Shown: positions 44,747 to 55,243 of the stretch, in pieces
Position numbering within the stretch: the first letter of the stretch is position 1
Layout: each line of letters opens with the position of its first letter
Assembly (NCBI RefSeq): GCF_019801145.1
Contig: NZ_JAHVJQ010000001.1
Span: 1 to 64,000, forward strand
Direction: 5' to 3'
Source: Leisingera aquaemixtae
Lineage (GTDB): Bacteria; Pseudomonadota; Alphaproteobacteria; Rhodobacterales; Rhodobacteraceae
Length of the DNA stretch: 64,000 bases
The notes under the pieces: model-generated
The model's input: only the letters and a program-made list of their open reading frames with translations
The model's database searches: none
What the model was told of the DNA's origin: nothing
Made by a program: the position numbers and the translations under genes

Positions 44747-46843
44747 ATGGAAACCATCCTCCTCTTTGCCCCGCTGGTTGGCGCAGTTATCTGCGGCTTC
44801 GGCCACAAGATGATCGGTGAGAAAGCCGCCACCGTGACCGCTACGGCGCTTTTGTTCCTTGCGGCGCTGCTTAGCTGGATCACCTTCCTGTCGTTTGACG
44901 GGGTGACCCAGAACATCGAGATTTTCCGCTGGATCGAAAGCGGCTCGCTGTCGACCTCCTGGGCGATCCGCCTGGACCGGCTGACCGCGATCATGCTGAT
45001 CGTGATCACCACGGTCTCGTCGCTCGTGCACCTCTATTCCTTCGGCTACATGGACCATGACCCGCAGTGGAAAGAGGGCGAAAGCTACAAGCCGCGCTTC
45101 TTTGCCTATCTGTCGTTCTTCACCTTCGCGATGCTGATGCTGGTGACCTCCGACAACCTGGTGCAGATGTTCTTCGGCTGGGAAGGCGTGGGCGTGGCCT
45201 CCTACCTGCTGATCGGCTTCTACTACCGCAAGCCTAGCGCCAATGCAGCGGCGATGAAGGCCTTCATCGTGAACCGGGTCGGCGACTTCGGCTTTGCGCT
45301 GGGGATCTTCGGGCTGTTCTTCCTGACCGACAGCATCAACCTGTCTGACATCTTTGCCGCTGCCCCGACGCTGGCGGAAACCCAGGTGTCTTTCCTGTGG
45401 AGCGAATGGAATGCGGCGAACCTGCTGGCCTTCCTGCTGTTTGTCGGCGCGATGGGCAAATCGGCGCAGCTGATCCTGCACACCTGGCTGCCGGACGCGA
45501 TGGAAGGCCCGACCCCGGTGTCGGCGCTGATCCACGCGGCGACCATGGTGACCGCGGGCGTATTCCTGGTCTGCCGCATGTCGCCGCTGATCGAGTTCGC
45601 GCCTGAGGCCGCGGCCTTCATCACCGTGCTGGGGGCTGCGACTGCCTTCTTCGCGGCCACCGTGGGCCTGGTTCAGAACGACATCAAGCGCGTGATCGCC
45701 TATTCGACATGCTCGCAGCTGGGCTACATGTTCGTGGCGGCTGGCGTCGGCATGTACTCGGCGGCGATGTTCCACCTGTTCACCCACGCCTTCTTCAAGG
45801 CGATGCTGTTCCTTGGCGCCGGTTCGGTGATCCACGCCATGCATCACGAGCAGGACATGCGGAACTACGGCGCGCTGCGCAAGAAAATCCCCTATACCTT
45901 CTGGGCGATGATGATCGGTACGCTGGCCATTACCGGTGTTGGCATCCCGCTGAGCGGCTGGGTTGGCTTTGCCGGCTTCGTGTCCAAGGACGCCATCATC
46001 GAAAGCGCCTATGCGGGCGGCTCGATGTTCGGCTTCTGGGCGCTGGTGATCGCCGCCTTCATGACCTCCTTCTACTCCTGGCGCCTGATCTTCATGACCT
46101 TCTACGGCGAGGCGCGCGGCGACAAGCACACCCATGACCATGCCCATGAAAGCCCCTGGACCATGCTGGTGCCGCTCGGTGTGCTGGCGGTGGGTTCGGT
46201 CACCGCGGGCATGATCTGGTACAGCAGCTTCTTCGGCCACGCTGATCAGGTCGGCAAGTTCTACGGCATCCCGGTGGCGGAAGCATCCGCTGCGGCACAT
46301 GGCGAAGAGGCCGGCCACGGTGAAGAGGCCGCGCACGGCGAAGACGCGGCACATGGCGGCGAGCACCACTATGTGTTTGCCGGCAAGCCGGGCGAGGGCG
46401 CGCTGTACATCGGCAAGGACAACCACATCCTGGAGGATGCCCATGCGGCGCCGAAATGGGTGAAGCTGTCCCCGTTCGTCGCAATGCTGGGCGGCCTGGT
46501 CCTGGCGCTGTGGTTCTACATCTGGAACCCGTCGCTACCCGCGCGCCTGGCGCAGCAGCAGCGCCCGCTGTACCTGTTCCTGCTCAACAAATGGTATTTT
46601 GACGAAATCTATGACGTGATCTTTGTCAAACCGGCCGTGGCCATCGGCCGCTTCTTCTGGAAACGCGGCGATGGCAGCACCATCGACGGCTTCCTGAACG
46701 GCCTGGCCATGGGCGTTGTTCCCTTCTTCACCCGCCTCGCGGGCCGGGCGCAGTCCGGTTACATCTTCACTTATGCCTTCTGGATGGTGCTGGGCATTGC
46801 AGCCCTGGTCACCTGGATGTCGATCGGCGGAGGAACGCACTGA
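44747..46843 (+). CDS. nuoL: NADH-quinone oxidoreductase subunit L (with His-rich insert)
   Basis: A 698-residue antiporter-like subunit. Key motifs are [39 protein letters not shown] and [12 protein letters not shown]. The C-terminal part has the long lateral helix and a final membrane segment. Between them, at about residues 505-545, is a low-complexity insert with four units of the type HGEEA/HGEDA and a total of many His and Glu. This could bind metal ions or be a flexible periplasmic or cytoplasmic loop. NuoL sits at the distal end of the membrane arm. Confidence 0.96.
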   Translation: METILLFAPLVGAVICGFGHKMIGEKAATVTATALLFLAALLSWITFLSFDGVTQNIEIFRWIESGSLSTSWAIRLDRLTAIMLIVITTVSSLVHLYSFGYMDHDPQWKEGESYKPRFFAYLSFFTFAMLMLVTSDNLVQMFFGWEGVGVASYLLIGFYYRKPSANAAAMKAFIVNRVGDFGFALGIFGLFFLTDSINLSDIFAAAPTLAETQVSFLWSEWNAANLLAFLLFVGAMGKSAQLILHTWLPDAMEGPTPVSALIHAATMVTAGVFLVCRMSPLIEFAPEAAAFITVLGAATAFFAATVGLVQNDIKRVIAYSTCSQLGYMFVAAGVGMYSAAMFHLFTHAFFKAMLFLGAGSVIHAMHHEQDMRNYGALRKKIPYTFWAMMIGTLAITGVGIPLSGWVGFAGFVSKDAIIESAYAGGSMFGFWALVIAAFMTSFYSWRLIFMTFYGEARGDKHTHDHAHESPWTMLVPLGVLAVGSVTAGMIWYSSFFGHADQVGKFYGIPVAEASAAAHGEEAGHGEEAAHGEDAAHGGEHHYVFAGKPGEGALYIGKDNHILEDAHAAPKWVKLSPFVAMLGGLVLALWFYIWNPSLPARLAQQQRPLYLFLLNKWYFDEIYDVIFVKPAVAIGRFFWKRGDGSTIDGFLNGLAMGVVPFFTRLAGRAQSGYIFTYAFWMVLGIAALVTWMSIGGGTH

Positions 46844-48390
46844 TGGACAATCTCCTTTCTATTGTCACCTTCATCCCGGCGCTCGCGGCGGCCATTCTGG
46901 CCCTGTTCCTGCGCGGCGAGGATAGGGCGGCGCAGCGCAACGCCAAGTTTGTTGCGCTCTTTGCCACCACGATCACCTTCCTGGTGAGCCTGGGCATCTA
47001 TTTCGAGTTCGATCCCGCCAACACCGGCTTCCAGTTTGTCGAGGACCGGGAGTGGATCTTCGGGCTCAAGTACAAGATGGGCGTCGACGGCATCTCGGTT
47101 CTGTTCGTGATGCTGACCACCTTCATCATGCCGCTGACCATCCTGGCCAGCTGGTCGGTCACGGCCCGCGTGAAGGAATATATGATCGCCTTCCTGCTCC
47201 TGGAGACCCTGATGCTGGGTGTCTTCATGGCGCTGGACCTGGTGCTGTTCTACCTGTTCTTCGAGGCGGGCCTCATTCCGATGTTCCTGATCATCGGTAT
47301 CTGGGGCGGCAAGGAGCGGATCTACGCCTCCTTCAAGTTCTTCCTCTACACCTTCTTCGGCTCGGTGCTGATGCTGGTTGCGATGGTCTTCATGTATGTG
47401 GATGCCGGCACCACCGATATCGAGACCCTGCTGACCCACAGCTTCTCGGCGGCGTCGTTCGACGTCTTGGGCATCCATGTGCTGGGCGGCGCCCAGACGC
47501 TGATGTTCCTCGCCTTCTTTGCCTCCTTTGCGGTGAAGATGCCGATGTGGCCGGTGCACACCTGGCTGCCGGACGCGCACGTGCAGGCGCCGACAGCGGG
47601 CTCCGTGGTGCTGGCGGCGATCCTGCTGAAGATGGGCGGCTACGGCTTCCTGCGCTTCTCCCTGCCGATGTTCCCGGTGGGCGCGGACGTGATGACCGAT
47701 GTGGTGCTGTGGATGTCCGCGATTGCGGTGGTCTACACCTCGCTGGTGGCGATGGTGCAGGAGGACATGAAGAAGCTGATCGCCTATTCCTCGGTTGCGC
47801 ACATGGGCTTTGTCACCATGGGCATCTTTGCCGCCAACCAGCAGGGCATCGACGGCGCCATCTTCCAGATGCTGTCGCACGGCTTCATCTCCGCCGCGCT
47901 CTTCCTTTGCGTCGGCGTCATCTATGACCGCATGCACACCCGCGACATCGACGCCTACGGCGGCCTGGTGATCCGGATGCCCGCATACGCGCTGGTCTTC
48001 ATGTTCTTCACCATGGGCAACGTCGGCCTGCCGGGCACCTCGGGCTTCATCGGTGAATTCCTGACCCTGATGGGCACCTTCCAGAAGAACACCTGGGTGA
48101 CCGCGGTGGCGGCAACCGGCGTGATCTTCTCGGCCGGTTACGCATTGTGGCTCTACCGCCGCGTGGTGTTCGGCGACCTGATCAAGGGCAGCCTGATGGG
48201 CATCAAGGACATGTCCGCGCGCGAACGCTTTGTCTTTGCGCCGCTGGTCGTGATGACCCTGCTGCTGGGCGTCTACCCGGCGCTGGTCACCGACATCATC
48301 GGCCCCTCGACCGAGGCGCTGATCGCAAACTTCAACCAGTCTCTGGCGGCGGCCGATACCTCGGCAGCCACCCAGATTGCTTCGCACTAA
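46843..48390 (+). CDS. nuoM: NADH-quinone oxidoreductase subunit M
   Basis: A 515-residue antiporter-like membrane subunit. [18 protein letters not shown] holds the key membrane Glu, and [20 protein letters not shown] is the second signature. The start shares a base with the nuoL stop (TGATG). It is one of three Mrp-type proton channels of complex I. Confidence 0.97.
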   Translation: MDNLLSIVTFIPALAAAILALFLRGEDRAAQRNAKFVALFATTITFLVSLGIYFEFDPANTGFQFVEDREWIFGLKYKMGVDGISVLFVMLTTFIMPLTILASWSVTARVKEYMIAFLLLETLMLGVFMALDLVLFYLFFEAGLIPMFLIIGIWGGKERIYASFKFFLYTFFGSVLMLVAMVFMYVDAGTTDIETLLTHSFSAASFDVLGIHVLGGAQTLMFLAFFASFAVKMPMWPVHTWLPDAHVQAPTAGSVVLAAILLKMGGYGFLRFSLPMFPVGADVMTDVVLWMSAIAVVYTSLVAMVQEDMKKLIAYSSVAHMGFVTMGIFAANQQGIDGAIFQMLSHGFISAALFLCVGVIYDRMHTRDIDAYGGLVIRMPAYALVFMFFTMGNVGLPGTSGFIGEFLTLMGTFQKNTWVTAVAATGVIFSAGYALWLYRRVVFGDLIKGSLMGIKDMSARERFVFAPLVVMTLLLGVYPALVTDIIGPSTEALIANFNQSLAAADTSAATQIASH

Positions 48391-48405
48391 GGGAGCATCA
48401 GGCAG

Positions 48406-49845
48406 ATGATCCAAGCTGATCTTACTGTAATCCTGCCAGAGATCGTTCTGGCGCTTTACGCCATGGGGGCGCTGATCGGCGCCGTCTACACCGGCAAGGA
48501 CAAGCTGGCGGTGCCGATGGTCTGGGCGACGGCCGCGCTGCTGGCGCTGCTGGCTTTCTGGATCGCCTCCAGCCCGGACGGCACCAGGACCGCCTTTGGC
48601 GGCATGTTCATCGACGACGGCTTCTCGCGCTTTGCCAAGGTGGCGCTGCTGCTGGGCGCGTCCGCCGTGCTGCTGATCGGTCAGGACTACATGGCGCGCC
48701 GCGGCATCCTGCGGTTCGAGTTCCCGATCCTGGTGGCGCTGGCCGCTGTCGGCATGATGATGATGGTCTCCGCCGGCGACCTGATGTCCCTCTACATGGG
48801 GCTAGAGCTGCAATCGCTGTCGCTCTACGTCGTGGCCGCCATGCGCCGCGACAGCGTCAAGTCGACCGAGGCGGGCCTCAAGTACTTTGTGCTGGGCGCG
48901 CTGTCCTCCGGCCTGCTGCTCTACGGCGCTTCGCTGGTCTACGGCTTTGCCGGCACCACTCAGTTCGCGGGCATCATCCAGGTGGCGGAGCAGGGCCATA
49001 TGTCCATCGGCATGCTGTTCGGCCTGGTCTTCATGATCTCCGGCATGGCGTTCAAGGTCTCGGCGGTTCCGTTCCACATGTGGACCCCGGACGTCTACGA
49101 AGGCTCGCCGACCCCGGTCACCGCCTTCTTTGCCACCGCGCCGAAAGTTGCGGCCATGGGCCTGTTTGCACGCGTTCTGTTTGACGCCTTCGGCGGCGCG
49201 GTCTCCGACTGGCAGCAGATCATCGTGGTGCTGTCGGTGCTGTCGATGTTCCTGGGCGCCATCGCGGCGATCGGCCAGCGCGACATCAAGCGGCTGATGG
49301 CGTTCTCCTCGATCGCCCACATGGGCTATGCGATGATCGGCCTCGCGGCAGGCACCGAGCAGGGCATCACCGCGATGCTGGTCTACCTGGCGATCTACGT
49401 CACCATGAACATCGGCACCTTCTCCTTCATCCTGATGCTGGAGAAAGACGGCAAGCCGGTGACCGACATCCTGGCCCTGAACCAGTTCGCTGCGCGCGAG
49501 CCGGGCAAGGCGCTGGCTGTGCTGATCCTGATGTTCTCGCTGGCAGGCGTGCCGCCGATGCTGGGCTTCTTTGCCAAGCTGGGCGTGTGGCAGGCCGGTG
49601 TGGCTGCAGACCTGATGGGCCTGGTCATCGCCTCCGCCGTGGCCTCCGTCATCGGTGCGTTCTACTACATCCGTATCGTCTTCTACATGTACTTCGGCAC
49701 CGGCGAGGACGAAGTGGAAGCCAAGGGCTCGCCGGTTCTGGGCGTGGCGCTGATGGCCTCTGCCGCGCTGATGCTGGTGGGGGTGGTTTACCAGTTCGGC
49801 ATCGACGGCGCCGCCGCTGCCGCCGCAGCAACCCTTGTAAATTGA
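48406..49845 (+). CDS. nuoN: NADH-quinone oxidoreductase subunit N
   Basis: A 479-residue antiporter-like subunit. It has [19 protein letters not shown], with the conserved Glu of helix 5, and [20 protein letters not shown]. The end is Ala-rich. It is the last gene of the nuo operon and is followed by a strong terminator. With NuoL and NuoM it translocates protons. Confidence 0.97.
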   Translation: MIQADLTVILPEIVLALYAMGALIGAVYTGKDKLAVPMVWATAALLALLAFWIASSPDGTRTAFGGMFIDDGFSRFAKVALLLGASAVLLIGQDYMARRGILRFEFPILVALAAVGMMMMVSAGDLMSLYMGLELQSLSLYVVAAMRRDSVKSTEAGLKYFVLGALSSGLLLYGASLVYGFAGTTQFAGIIQVAEQGHMSIGMLFGLVFMISGMAFKVSAVPFHMWTPDVYEGSPTPVTAFFATAPKVAAMGLFARVLFDAFGGAVSDWQQIIVVLSVLSMFLGAIAAIGQRDIKRLMAFSSIAHMGYAMIGLAAGTEQGITAMLVYLAIYVTMNIGTFSFILMLEKDGKPVTDILALNQFAAREPGKALAVLILMFSLAGVPPMLGFFAKLGVWQAGVAADLMGLVIASAVASVIGAFYYIRIVFYMYFGTGEDEVEAKGSPVLGVALMASAALMLVGVVYQFGIDGAAAAAAATLVN

Positions 49846-49866
49846 TCTGCTTTTCAGGCAGGCTGG

Positions 49867-49895
49867 AAAGGCCCGGTCACGCGACCGGGCCTTTT
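49867..49895 (+). terminator. Rho-independent terminator of the nuo operon
   Basis: The perfect 12-bp arms AAAGGCCCGGTC and GACCGGGCCTTT flank a 4-base loop and are followed by T, 21 bases after the nuoN stop. This is the strongest classical terminator in the window. Confidence 0.92.
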
Positions 49896-49916
49896 CGCAC
49901 TTTCTAAGGATTGCAG

Positions 49917-50663
49917 ATGAGCTGGCCAGCAGGATACGGAAAACGGGTGCTTGATGAGGTGGACAGCACCCTGAATGAGGCAGCCCGCATCGCCGGGGAA
50001 CTGGCAGGTCCGGAATGGATCCTGGCCCTGCGCCAAACCCAGGGGCGCGGCCGCCGCGGCCGCGACTGGAAGGACCCCAAGGGCAACTTCGCCGCCACCC
50101 TGGTGATGCGCCCCGAAGGCGCACCGGACCAGGCCGCGCTGCGCAGCTTTGTGGCGGCACTGGCGGTCTATGACGCCTGCGTCGCGGTCACTGGCCGCAG
50201 CGAAGGGCTGTCCCTGAAGTGGCCCAACGATGTGCTGCTGAAGGGCGGCAAGCTGGCCGGCATCCTGCTGGAAAGCGCCGGCAACGGGCAGGGGGTCAAC
50301 CACCTGTTTGTCGGCATCGGCGTCAATCTGGTGGAAACCCCGATGAAGGAATGGCTGGAGCCCGGCGCAGTCTGGCCTGTGTCGCTGTTGTCTGAGACCG
50401 GCGTGCAGGTCACGCCGGAGGAATTCCTGGAAGCCGTGGCCGAGGCCTTTGCCCGCTACGAGCAGCAGTTCGCGACCTACGGGTTCGAGCCGATCCGCAC
50501 CGAATGGCTCGCGCGTGCGGCCAAGCTGGGTGAGGTAATCACTGCCAAGACCGCGTCGTCAGAGACCGAAGGCACCTTTGAAACGGTGGACGCCAGCGGC
50601 AACCTTGTCCTAAACACCGCCAAGGGCCGCGTCAGCATTCCCGCGGCGGACATCTATTTCTAG
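49917..50663 (+). CDS. birA: Biotin--[acetyl-CoA-carboxylase] ligase
   Basis: A 248-residue monofunctional biotin protein ligase. It lacks the N-terminal DNA-binding domain of E. coli BirA, so it should not act as a repressor. The catalytic loop is QGRGRRGRDW, followed by LKWPNDVLLKGGKLAGILLE, and the C-terminal SH3-like domain ends at SIPAADIYF. The start at the ATG 49917 has AAGGA six bases upstream; a TTG two codons earlier is also in frame. It biotinylates carriers such as MccA in this window. Confidence 0.95.
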   Translation: MSWPAGYGKRVLDEVDSTLNEAARIAGELAGPEWILALRQTQGRGRRGRDWKDPKGNFAATLVMRPEGAPDQAALRSFVAALAVYDACVAVTGRSEGLSLKWPNDVLLKGGKLAGILLESAGNGQGVNHLFVGIGVNLVETPMKEWLEPGAVWPVSLLSETGVQVTPEEFLEAVAEAFARYEQQFATYGFEPIRTEWLARAAKLGEVITAKTASSETEGTFETVDASGNLVLNTAKGRVSIPAADIYF

Positions 50664-50675
50664 GAAGGAGCAGCA

Positions 50676-51458
50676 ATGCTTCTGGCAGTTGATTGCGGCA
50701 ATACCAATACCGTCTTCTCGATCTATGACGGCGAGAAGTTCATCGGCATGTGGCGCACCGCCACCGAATGGCAGCGCACCGCCGACCAGTATTACGTCTG
50801 GCTCAACACGCTGATGCGGCTGCAGGGGATCGAGGCGGATATCACCGACATGATCATCTCCTCCACCGTGCCGCGGGTGGTGTTCAACCTGCGTGTGCTG
50901 GCGGACCGCTACTTCAACACCCGGCCGCTGGTGGTGGGCAAACCCGAATGCCTGCTGCCCGTTGCGGTGCGGGTGGACGAGGGCACCGCGGTCGGCCCCG
51001 ACCGGCTGGTCAACACGGTCTCGGGTTTCGACACCTACGGCGGCAACTTGATCGTGGTGGACTTTGGCACCGCCACCACCTTTGACGTGGTGGCCGAAGA
51101 CGGCGCCTATGTCGGCGGGGTGATCGCGCCGGGCGTGAACCTCAGCTTGGAGGCGCTGCACCAGGCCGCCGCCGCGCTGCCCCATGTCGACATTTCCAAG
51201 CCGCAGAACGTGATCGGAACCAACACCGTCGCCTGCATGCAGTCCGGCGTGTTCTGGGGCTATGTCGGCCTCGTGCGCGAGATCTGCGCCCGTATCAAGG
51301 CCGAGCGCGCGGTGCCGATGAAAGTAATCTCAACCGGCGGGCTGGCGCCTTTGTTCCAGCAATCTGCCGATCTGTTTGACGCATATGAGGATGATCTCAC
51401 CATGCATGGGCTGCAGATCATCCATAAATACAACAAGGAAAACGGTACTGACGCATGA
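50676..51458 (+). CDS. coaX: Type III pantothenate kinase
   Basis: A 260-residue CoaX. MLLAVDCGNTNTVFSI has the phosphate-binding DxGNTNT loop with Asp6; DFGTATTFDVV and GVIAPGVNLSLEAL form the rest of the active site. It phosphorylates pantothenate, the first step of coenzyme A synthesis; type III enzymes are not inhibited by CoA. AAGGAG precedes the ATG. It overlaps rnj by 4 bases. Confidence 0.95.
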   Translation: MLLAVDCGNTNTVFSIYDGEKFIGMWRTATEWQRTADQYYVWLNTLMRLQGIEADITDMIISSTVPRVVFNLRVLADRYFNTRPLVVGKPECLLPVAVRVDEGTAVGPDRLVNTVSGFDTYGGNLIVVDFGTATTFDVVAEDGAYVGGVIAPGVNLSLEALHQAAAALPHVDISKPQNVIGTNTVACMQSGVFWGYVGLVREICARIKAERAVPMKVISTGGLAPLFQQSADLFDAYEDDLTMHGLQIIHKYNKENGTDA

Positions 51459-53122
51459 GCAGTGATAGATTGATCTACCTGCCCCTCGGCGGGGCGGGTG
51501 AAATTGGCATGAACGCCTATGTTTACGGCTACGGCCCGCAGGGCAAGGAACGGCTGGTCCTGGTCGACCTGGGCGTGACTTTCCCGGACATGGACACCAC
51601 CCCGGGCGTCGATCTGATCATGCCCGACATTACCTGGCTGAAGGAGCGCGCCGACCGGCTGGAGGGTATTTTCATCACCCACGGGCATGAGGACCACATC
51701 GGCGCGATTGCCCATCTTTATGGGCATCTGAACGTGCCGGTCTACGCCCGCGCCTTCACCGCCAACCTGGCGCGCCGCAAGATGGAAGAGGCAGGCCACG
51801 ACCCGGCCAACGTGCACACTGTGCAGGCCTGGCCCGAAGTGACAAAGCTTGGCCCCTTCACCATCGGCGTTGCGCCGATGAGCCACTCGATCCCCGAAAG
51901 CGGCGGGCTGGTGATCGACAGCCCGGCGGGTCGGGTGGTGCACACCGGCGACTTCAAACTGGACGCAAACCCCCTGGTCGGTGAGCCCTTCGACCCGGAC
52001 ATGTGGGCGGAGATCGCCAAGGGCGGCATCCAGGCGCTGGTCTGCGATTCCACCAATGTGTTCTCCCAGCACCCCGGCCGCTCGGAATCGGAACTGCCGG
52101 AAGAAATCACCAAGCTGTTTTCCGAGGCTAGGGGCCTGGTTGCGGCCACCACATTCGCCTCCAACGTGGCGCGGGTGAAAACCCTGGCCGTAGCCGGGGT
52201 GAAGGCGGGCCGCTCCGTTGTCCTGCTGGGCCGAGCAATGCGCCGGATGATCGAAGCCGCGGTGGAAACCGGCGTGCTGGTGGATTTCCCAAAGGTGATC
52301 AGCCCGGAAGACGCCGCCAACGTGCCGCGCGAAAACCTGATGCTGATCACCACCGGCAGCCAGGGCGAGCGCCGCGCCGCCACCGCGCAGCTGGCGCGCG
52401 GCAAGTACCGCGGGCTGGAGCTGAAGGAGGGCGACCTGTTCCTGTTCTCCTCCAAGACCATTCCGGGCAACGAAAAGGGCGTCATCCGCATCATCAACCA
52501 GTTCTCCGAAATGGGCGTGGATGTGGTTGATGACAGCTCCGGCCTCTACCACGTCTCCGGCCACGCCAACCGCCCGGACCTGGAAGCGGTCCACAAGCTG
52601 CTGAAGCCCAAGATGCTGATCCCGATGCATGGCGAGCACCGCCACCTGCGACAGCACGCCCGCCTGGGCGAGGAAAAGGGCATCGCCAGCGCAGTGGTCG
52701 TGAACGGCATGATGATGGACTTGACCGGCGATGCCCCCTCTGTGACCGAGTGGATCGAGACCGGCCGCACCTATCTGGACGGTTCGGTGAAATACGGCGC
52801 GCTGGACGGCATCGTGCGCGACCGCATCCGCATGGCGCTGAACGGCCATGTGCTGGTGACGGTGATCCTGGACGAGGAAGACGAGCCGCTGGGCGAGCCC
52901 TGGTGCGATCTCAAGGGGCTGCCGGAAACCGGCACCTCCAAGGCCGCGCTGGTGGAGGTGATGGAAGAGGATCTGAACCAGTTCCTGATGCGCGCCGGTG
53001 CGAAAACCCTGCGCGACGACGACAAGCTGGAGCAGGAGCTGCGCCGCATCGCCCGCCAGACCGCACAGGCCGAAATCGGCAAGAAGCCGGAGGTGACGGT
53101 GGTGGTCAGCCGCATGCGCTGA
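51455..53122 (+). CDS. rnj: Ribonuclease J
   Basis: A 555-residue metallo-beta-lactamase/beta-CASP nuclease. FITHGHEDHIGAI (about residues 72-84) is the two-zinc motif HxHxDH, VVHTGDFKLD holds the next metal ligand, and the beta-CASP insert includes DSTNVFSQHPGRSE. GHANRPDL and PMHGEHRHLRQHARL are late active-site regions, followed by a C-terminal dimerisation domain. RNase J degrades RNA 5' to 3' and processes rRNA. The birA-coaX-rnj order is typical downstream of nuo in this group. Confidence 0.95.
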   Translation: MSSDRLIYLPLGGAGEIGMNAYVYGYGPQGKERLVLVDLGVTFPDMDTTPGVDLIMPDITWLKERADRLEGIFITHGHEDHIGAIAHLYGHLNVPVYARAFTANLARRKMEEAGHDPANVHTVQAWPEVTKLGPFTIGVAPMSHSIPESGGLVIDSPAGRVVHTGDFKLDANPLVGEPFDPDMWAEIAKGGIQALVCDSTNVFSQHPGRSESELPEEITKLFSEARGLVAATTFASNVARVKTLAVAGVKAGRSVVLLGRAMRRMIEAAVETGVLVDFPKVISPEDAANVPRENLMLITTGSQGERRAATAQLARGKYRGLELKEGDLFLFSSKTIPGNEKGVIRIINQFSEMGVDVVDDSSGLYHVSGHANRPDLEAVHKLLKPKMLIPMHGEHRHLRQHARLGEEKGIASAVVVNGMMMDLTGDAPSVTEWIETGRTYLDGSVKYGALDGIVRDRIRMALNGHVLVTVILDEEDEPLGEPWCDLKGLPETGTSKAALVEVMEEDLNQFLMRAGAKTLRDDDKLEQELRRIARQTAQAEIGKKPEVTVVVSRMR

Positions 53123-53211
53123 TCCTGCCGGAAGGGCAGGGCGGTTCTCCCGCCCGGCCCAGGCTGCACCAAAGATGCAGCGGGCCCAAACTGCCACCGC
53201 TTGAAAATGAG

Positions 53212-53244
53212 AAACGCCGCGGCCCCTGAGGCACGCGGCGTTTT
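53212..53244. terminator. Bidirectional terminator between rnj and small helical protein gene
   Basis: The arms AAACGCCGC and GCGGCGTTT (10 pairs with the next G-C) are followed by TTTT on the plus strand. An extra hairpin (GGGCGG/CCGCCC, 53139-53155) lies just after the rnj stop. Confidence 0.8.
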
Positions 53245-53281
53245 CAATTCAGATGCAGCTCCAGTGGGAGCGGCGGACGTC

Positions 53282-53461
53282 TCAGCCGTGCAGCGGGCGG
53301 GCGCAGCTGGGGCAGGAGACCACTTTGCGCGGGGCGCTGAAAACGGCGCGGAACAGGCTGCGCATCATGGCGGCAAAGGCCTGGGCGCGCAGTTCGTGGG
53401 CGCGGGCTTCGATGGCCTGGTACTGGGAGATGGTCAGGGTTTTGGTGTCGTTGGTATTCAT
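53282..53461 (-). CDS. Small helical protein, RSP_7527-like family
   Basis: A 59-residue protein from the ATG at 53461. ISQYQAIEARAHELRAQAFA begins a long amphipathic helix, followed by MMRSLFRAVFSAPRKVVS and a CPSC pair near the end. This resembles a small uncharacterised family of Rhodobacterales (RSP_7527 type), which share a YxxIExRAxxLRA helix. The start could instead be at an ATG five codons upstream. The function is unknown. Confidence 0.65.
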   Translation of the reverse strand: MNTNDTKTLTISQYQAIEARAHELRAQAFAAMMRSLFRAVFSAPRKVVSCPSCARPLHG

Positions 53462-53615
53462 GGCTTGGCCCATCATCAATGGCGCGTTTCTCAGTGTTGC
53501 GAACCCTATACGCCTGTTGCGGCGGGCTGACACCGGCCAAGATCGAAGACCCGTTATGCTGCAAGTGCAAAGGTGGCCATGCTGCCTGTGCATGGTGCGC
53601 GGCGCCGGGTGCCAC

Positions 53616-53642
53616 GAAAAAGGCCGCCCCGGGGGGCGGCCT
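53616..53642 (-). terminator. Terminator of the DEAD-box helicase gene
   Basis: Read on the minus strand, the arms AGGCCGCC and GGCGGCCT are followed by TTTTT, 24 bases after the helicase stop. Confidence 0.85.
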
Positions 53643-53665
53643 CAAATTCCATCGGAGGGGCCGGA

Positions 53666-55060
53666 TCAGCTGGCGCGGCGCTCTGCAAAGCTGAGGGCGA
53701 TGAAGCTCGGCAGGTGGTCGCCCATGCCGACCACAACCTTGTCGTCGCGCTTGCCGTGCTTGCCGCGGCCCGAGGTGGACCGGTCGACCTTTTGTGCGGG
53801 CTTCTCGTCCTTGCGGCCGCCGCGGGTGTCTTCCGTGCGGGGCTCGCGGCTCTCGCGGGCCTCAGCCTCCGGCTTGGCGGACCGGGCGGGCTTTTCCCGC
53901 TTGGGTTCCGGCTTGACCGGGTTCTCCAGGCGCGGGATTTCCTTCTGGATCAGCTTTTCCACCGCATCCAGCGCCTTGTCGTCGCGCGGAATGCAGATGG
54001 TGATCGCCTTGCCCTCGCGGCCGGCGCGGCCGGTGCGGCCGATGCGGTGGACATAGTCCTCGGCATGGCCGGGCACGTCGAAATTGAACACATGGCTGAC
54101 GCTCGGCACGTCCAGGCCGCGGGCCGCCACATCCGAGGCCACCAGGATGCGCAACGACCCTTCACGGAAGGCGTCCAGGGTTCTGGTGCGCTGGCTCTGA
54201 TCCAGATCGCCGTGGATCGCGGCCGCGTCATAGCCGTATTTCTTGAGCGATTTCGCGCAGATATCCACATCCGTCTTGCGGTTGCAGAAGATGATGCCGT
54301 TGGTCAGCTTGTCGCCCTCGGCGTCGATCAGCGCCCGCAGCACCTTGCGCTTTTCGCTGCCCTCGCGGTCGCGGCGCGATGCCTTGAACTGCACCACGGC
54401 CTGTTCGATGGTCTCCGACGCGGTGGCCTGGCGGGCCACTTCGATACGGGCAGGGCCGGACAGGAACGTGTTGGTGATCCGTTCGATCTCCGGCGCCATG
54501 GTGGCCGAGAAAAACAGGGTCTGGCGGGTGAACGGCGTTAGCGAGAAGATGCGCTCGATATCCGGGATGAAGCCCATGTCAAGCATCCGGTCGGCCTCGT
54601 CCACCACCATGATCTGCACGCCGGTCAGCAAGAGCTTGCCGCGCTCGAAATGGTCCAGCAGGCGGCCCGGGGTGGCGATCAGAACGTCGACGCCCTTGTC
54701 GATCAGCGCGTCCTGCTCCTTGAAGGACACACCGCCGATCAGCAGCGCCTTGGTGAGCTTCACATGCTTGGCATAGGTGTCGAAGTTTTCCGCCACCTGG
54801 GCGGCCAGCTCGCGGGTGGGGCACAAGACCAGGCTGCGCGGCATCCGGGCGCGGGCGCGGCCGCGGGCCAGAAGCGTGATCATCGGCAGCGTGAACGACG
54901 CGGTTTTGCCGGTGCCGGTCTGGGCGATTCCCAGTACATCACGACCCTCCAGCGCCGGCGGGATGGCCCCTGCCTGAATCGGAGTGGGGTTTTCGTACCC
55001 GGCTTCCTCAATAGCCTTGAGGACCTTGGGATTAAGGTTCAGATCGGTGAATTTTGTCAT
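53666..55060 (-). CDS. rhlE: DEAD-box ATP-dependent RNA helicase (RhlE-like)
   Basis: A 464-residue helicase. The Q motif is in ENPTPIQAGAIP, Walker A is AQTGTGKT, motif II is DEAD, motif III SAT, and the second domain has ATDVAARGLDVP-type (here ASDVAARGLDVP) and HRIGRTGRAGREG. The C-terminal tail of about 80 residues is highly basic/acidic and low in complexity (KPEPKREKPARSAKPEAEAR), likely an RNA-binding disordered tail. It unwinds structured RNA in ribosome assembly or decay. The start could be at 55066 (MHM...); 55060 fits the family. Confidence 0.92.
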   Translation of the reverse strand: MTKFTDLNLNPKVLKAIEEAGYENPTPIQAGAIPPALEGRDVLGIAQTGTGKTASFTLPMITLLARGRARARMPRSLVLCPTRELAAQVAENFDTYAKHVKLTKALLIGGVSFKEQDALIDKGVDVLIATPGRLLDHFERGKLLLTGVQIMVVDEADRMLDMGFIPDIERIFSLTPFTRQTLFFSATMAPEIERITNTFLSGPARIEVARQATASETIEQAVVQFKASRRDREGSEKRKVLRALIDAEGDKLTNGIIFCNRKTDVDICAKSLKKYGYDAAAIHGDLDQSQRTRTLDAFREGSLRILVASDVAARGLDVPSVSHVFNFDVPGHAEDYVHRIGRTGRAGREGKAITICIPRDDKALDAVEKLIQKEIPRLENPVKPEPKREKPARSAKPEAEARESREPRTEDTRGGRKDEKPAQKVDRSTSGRGKHGKRDDKVVVGMGDHLPSFIALSFAERRAS

Positions 55061-55243
55061 ATGCATCCGTGATTGCGGACACTGACCTGGCCCGCGCGTG
55101 TGTGTTGCAGCCGGCTCCGCAAAAGGTCATGCGGTGTGGCAGCTGCCGGCTCGTGGCGGGGCATAGCAAAATCCCGTGCGCAGGTCAATTAATGGCGGAT
55201 TTTACAAGGTTTTCGTTCCCGGGATGGGCAAAATGGAAACAAA

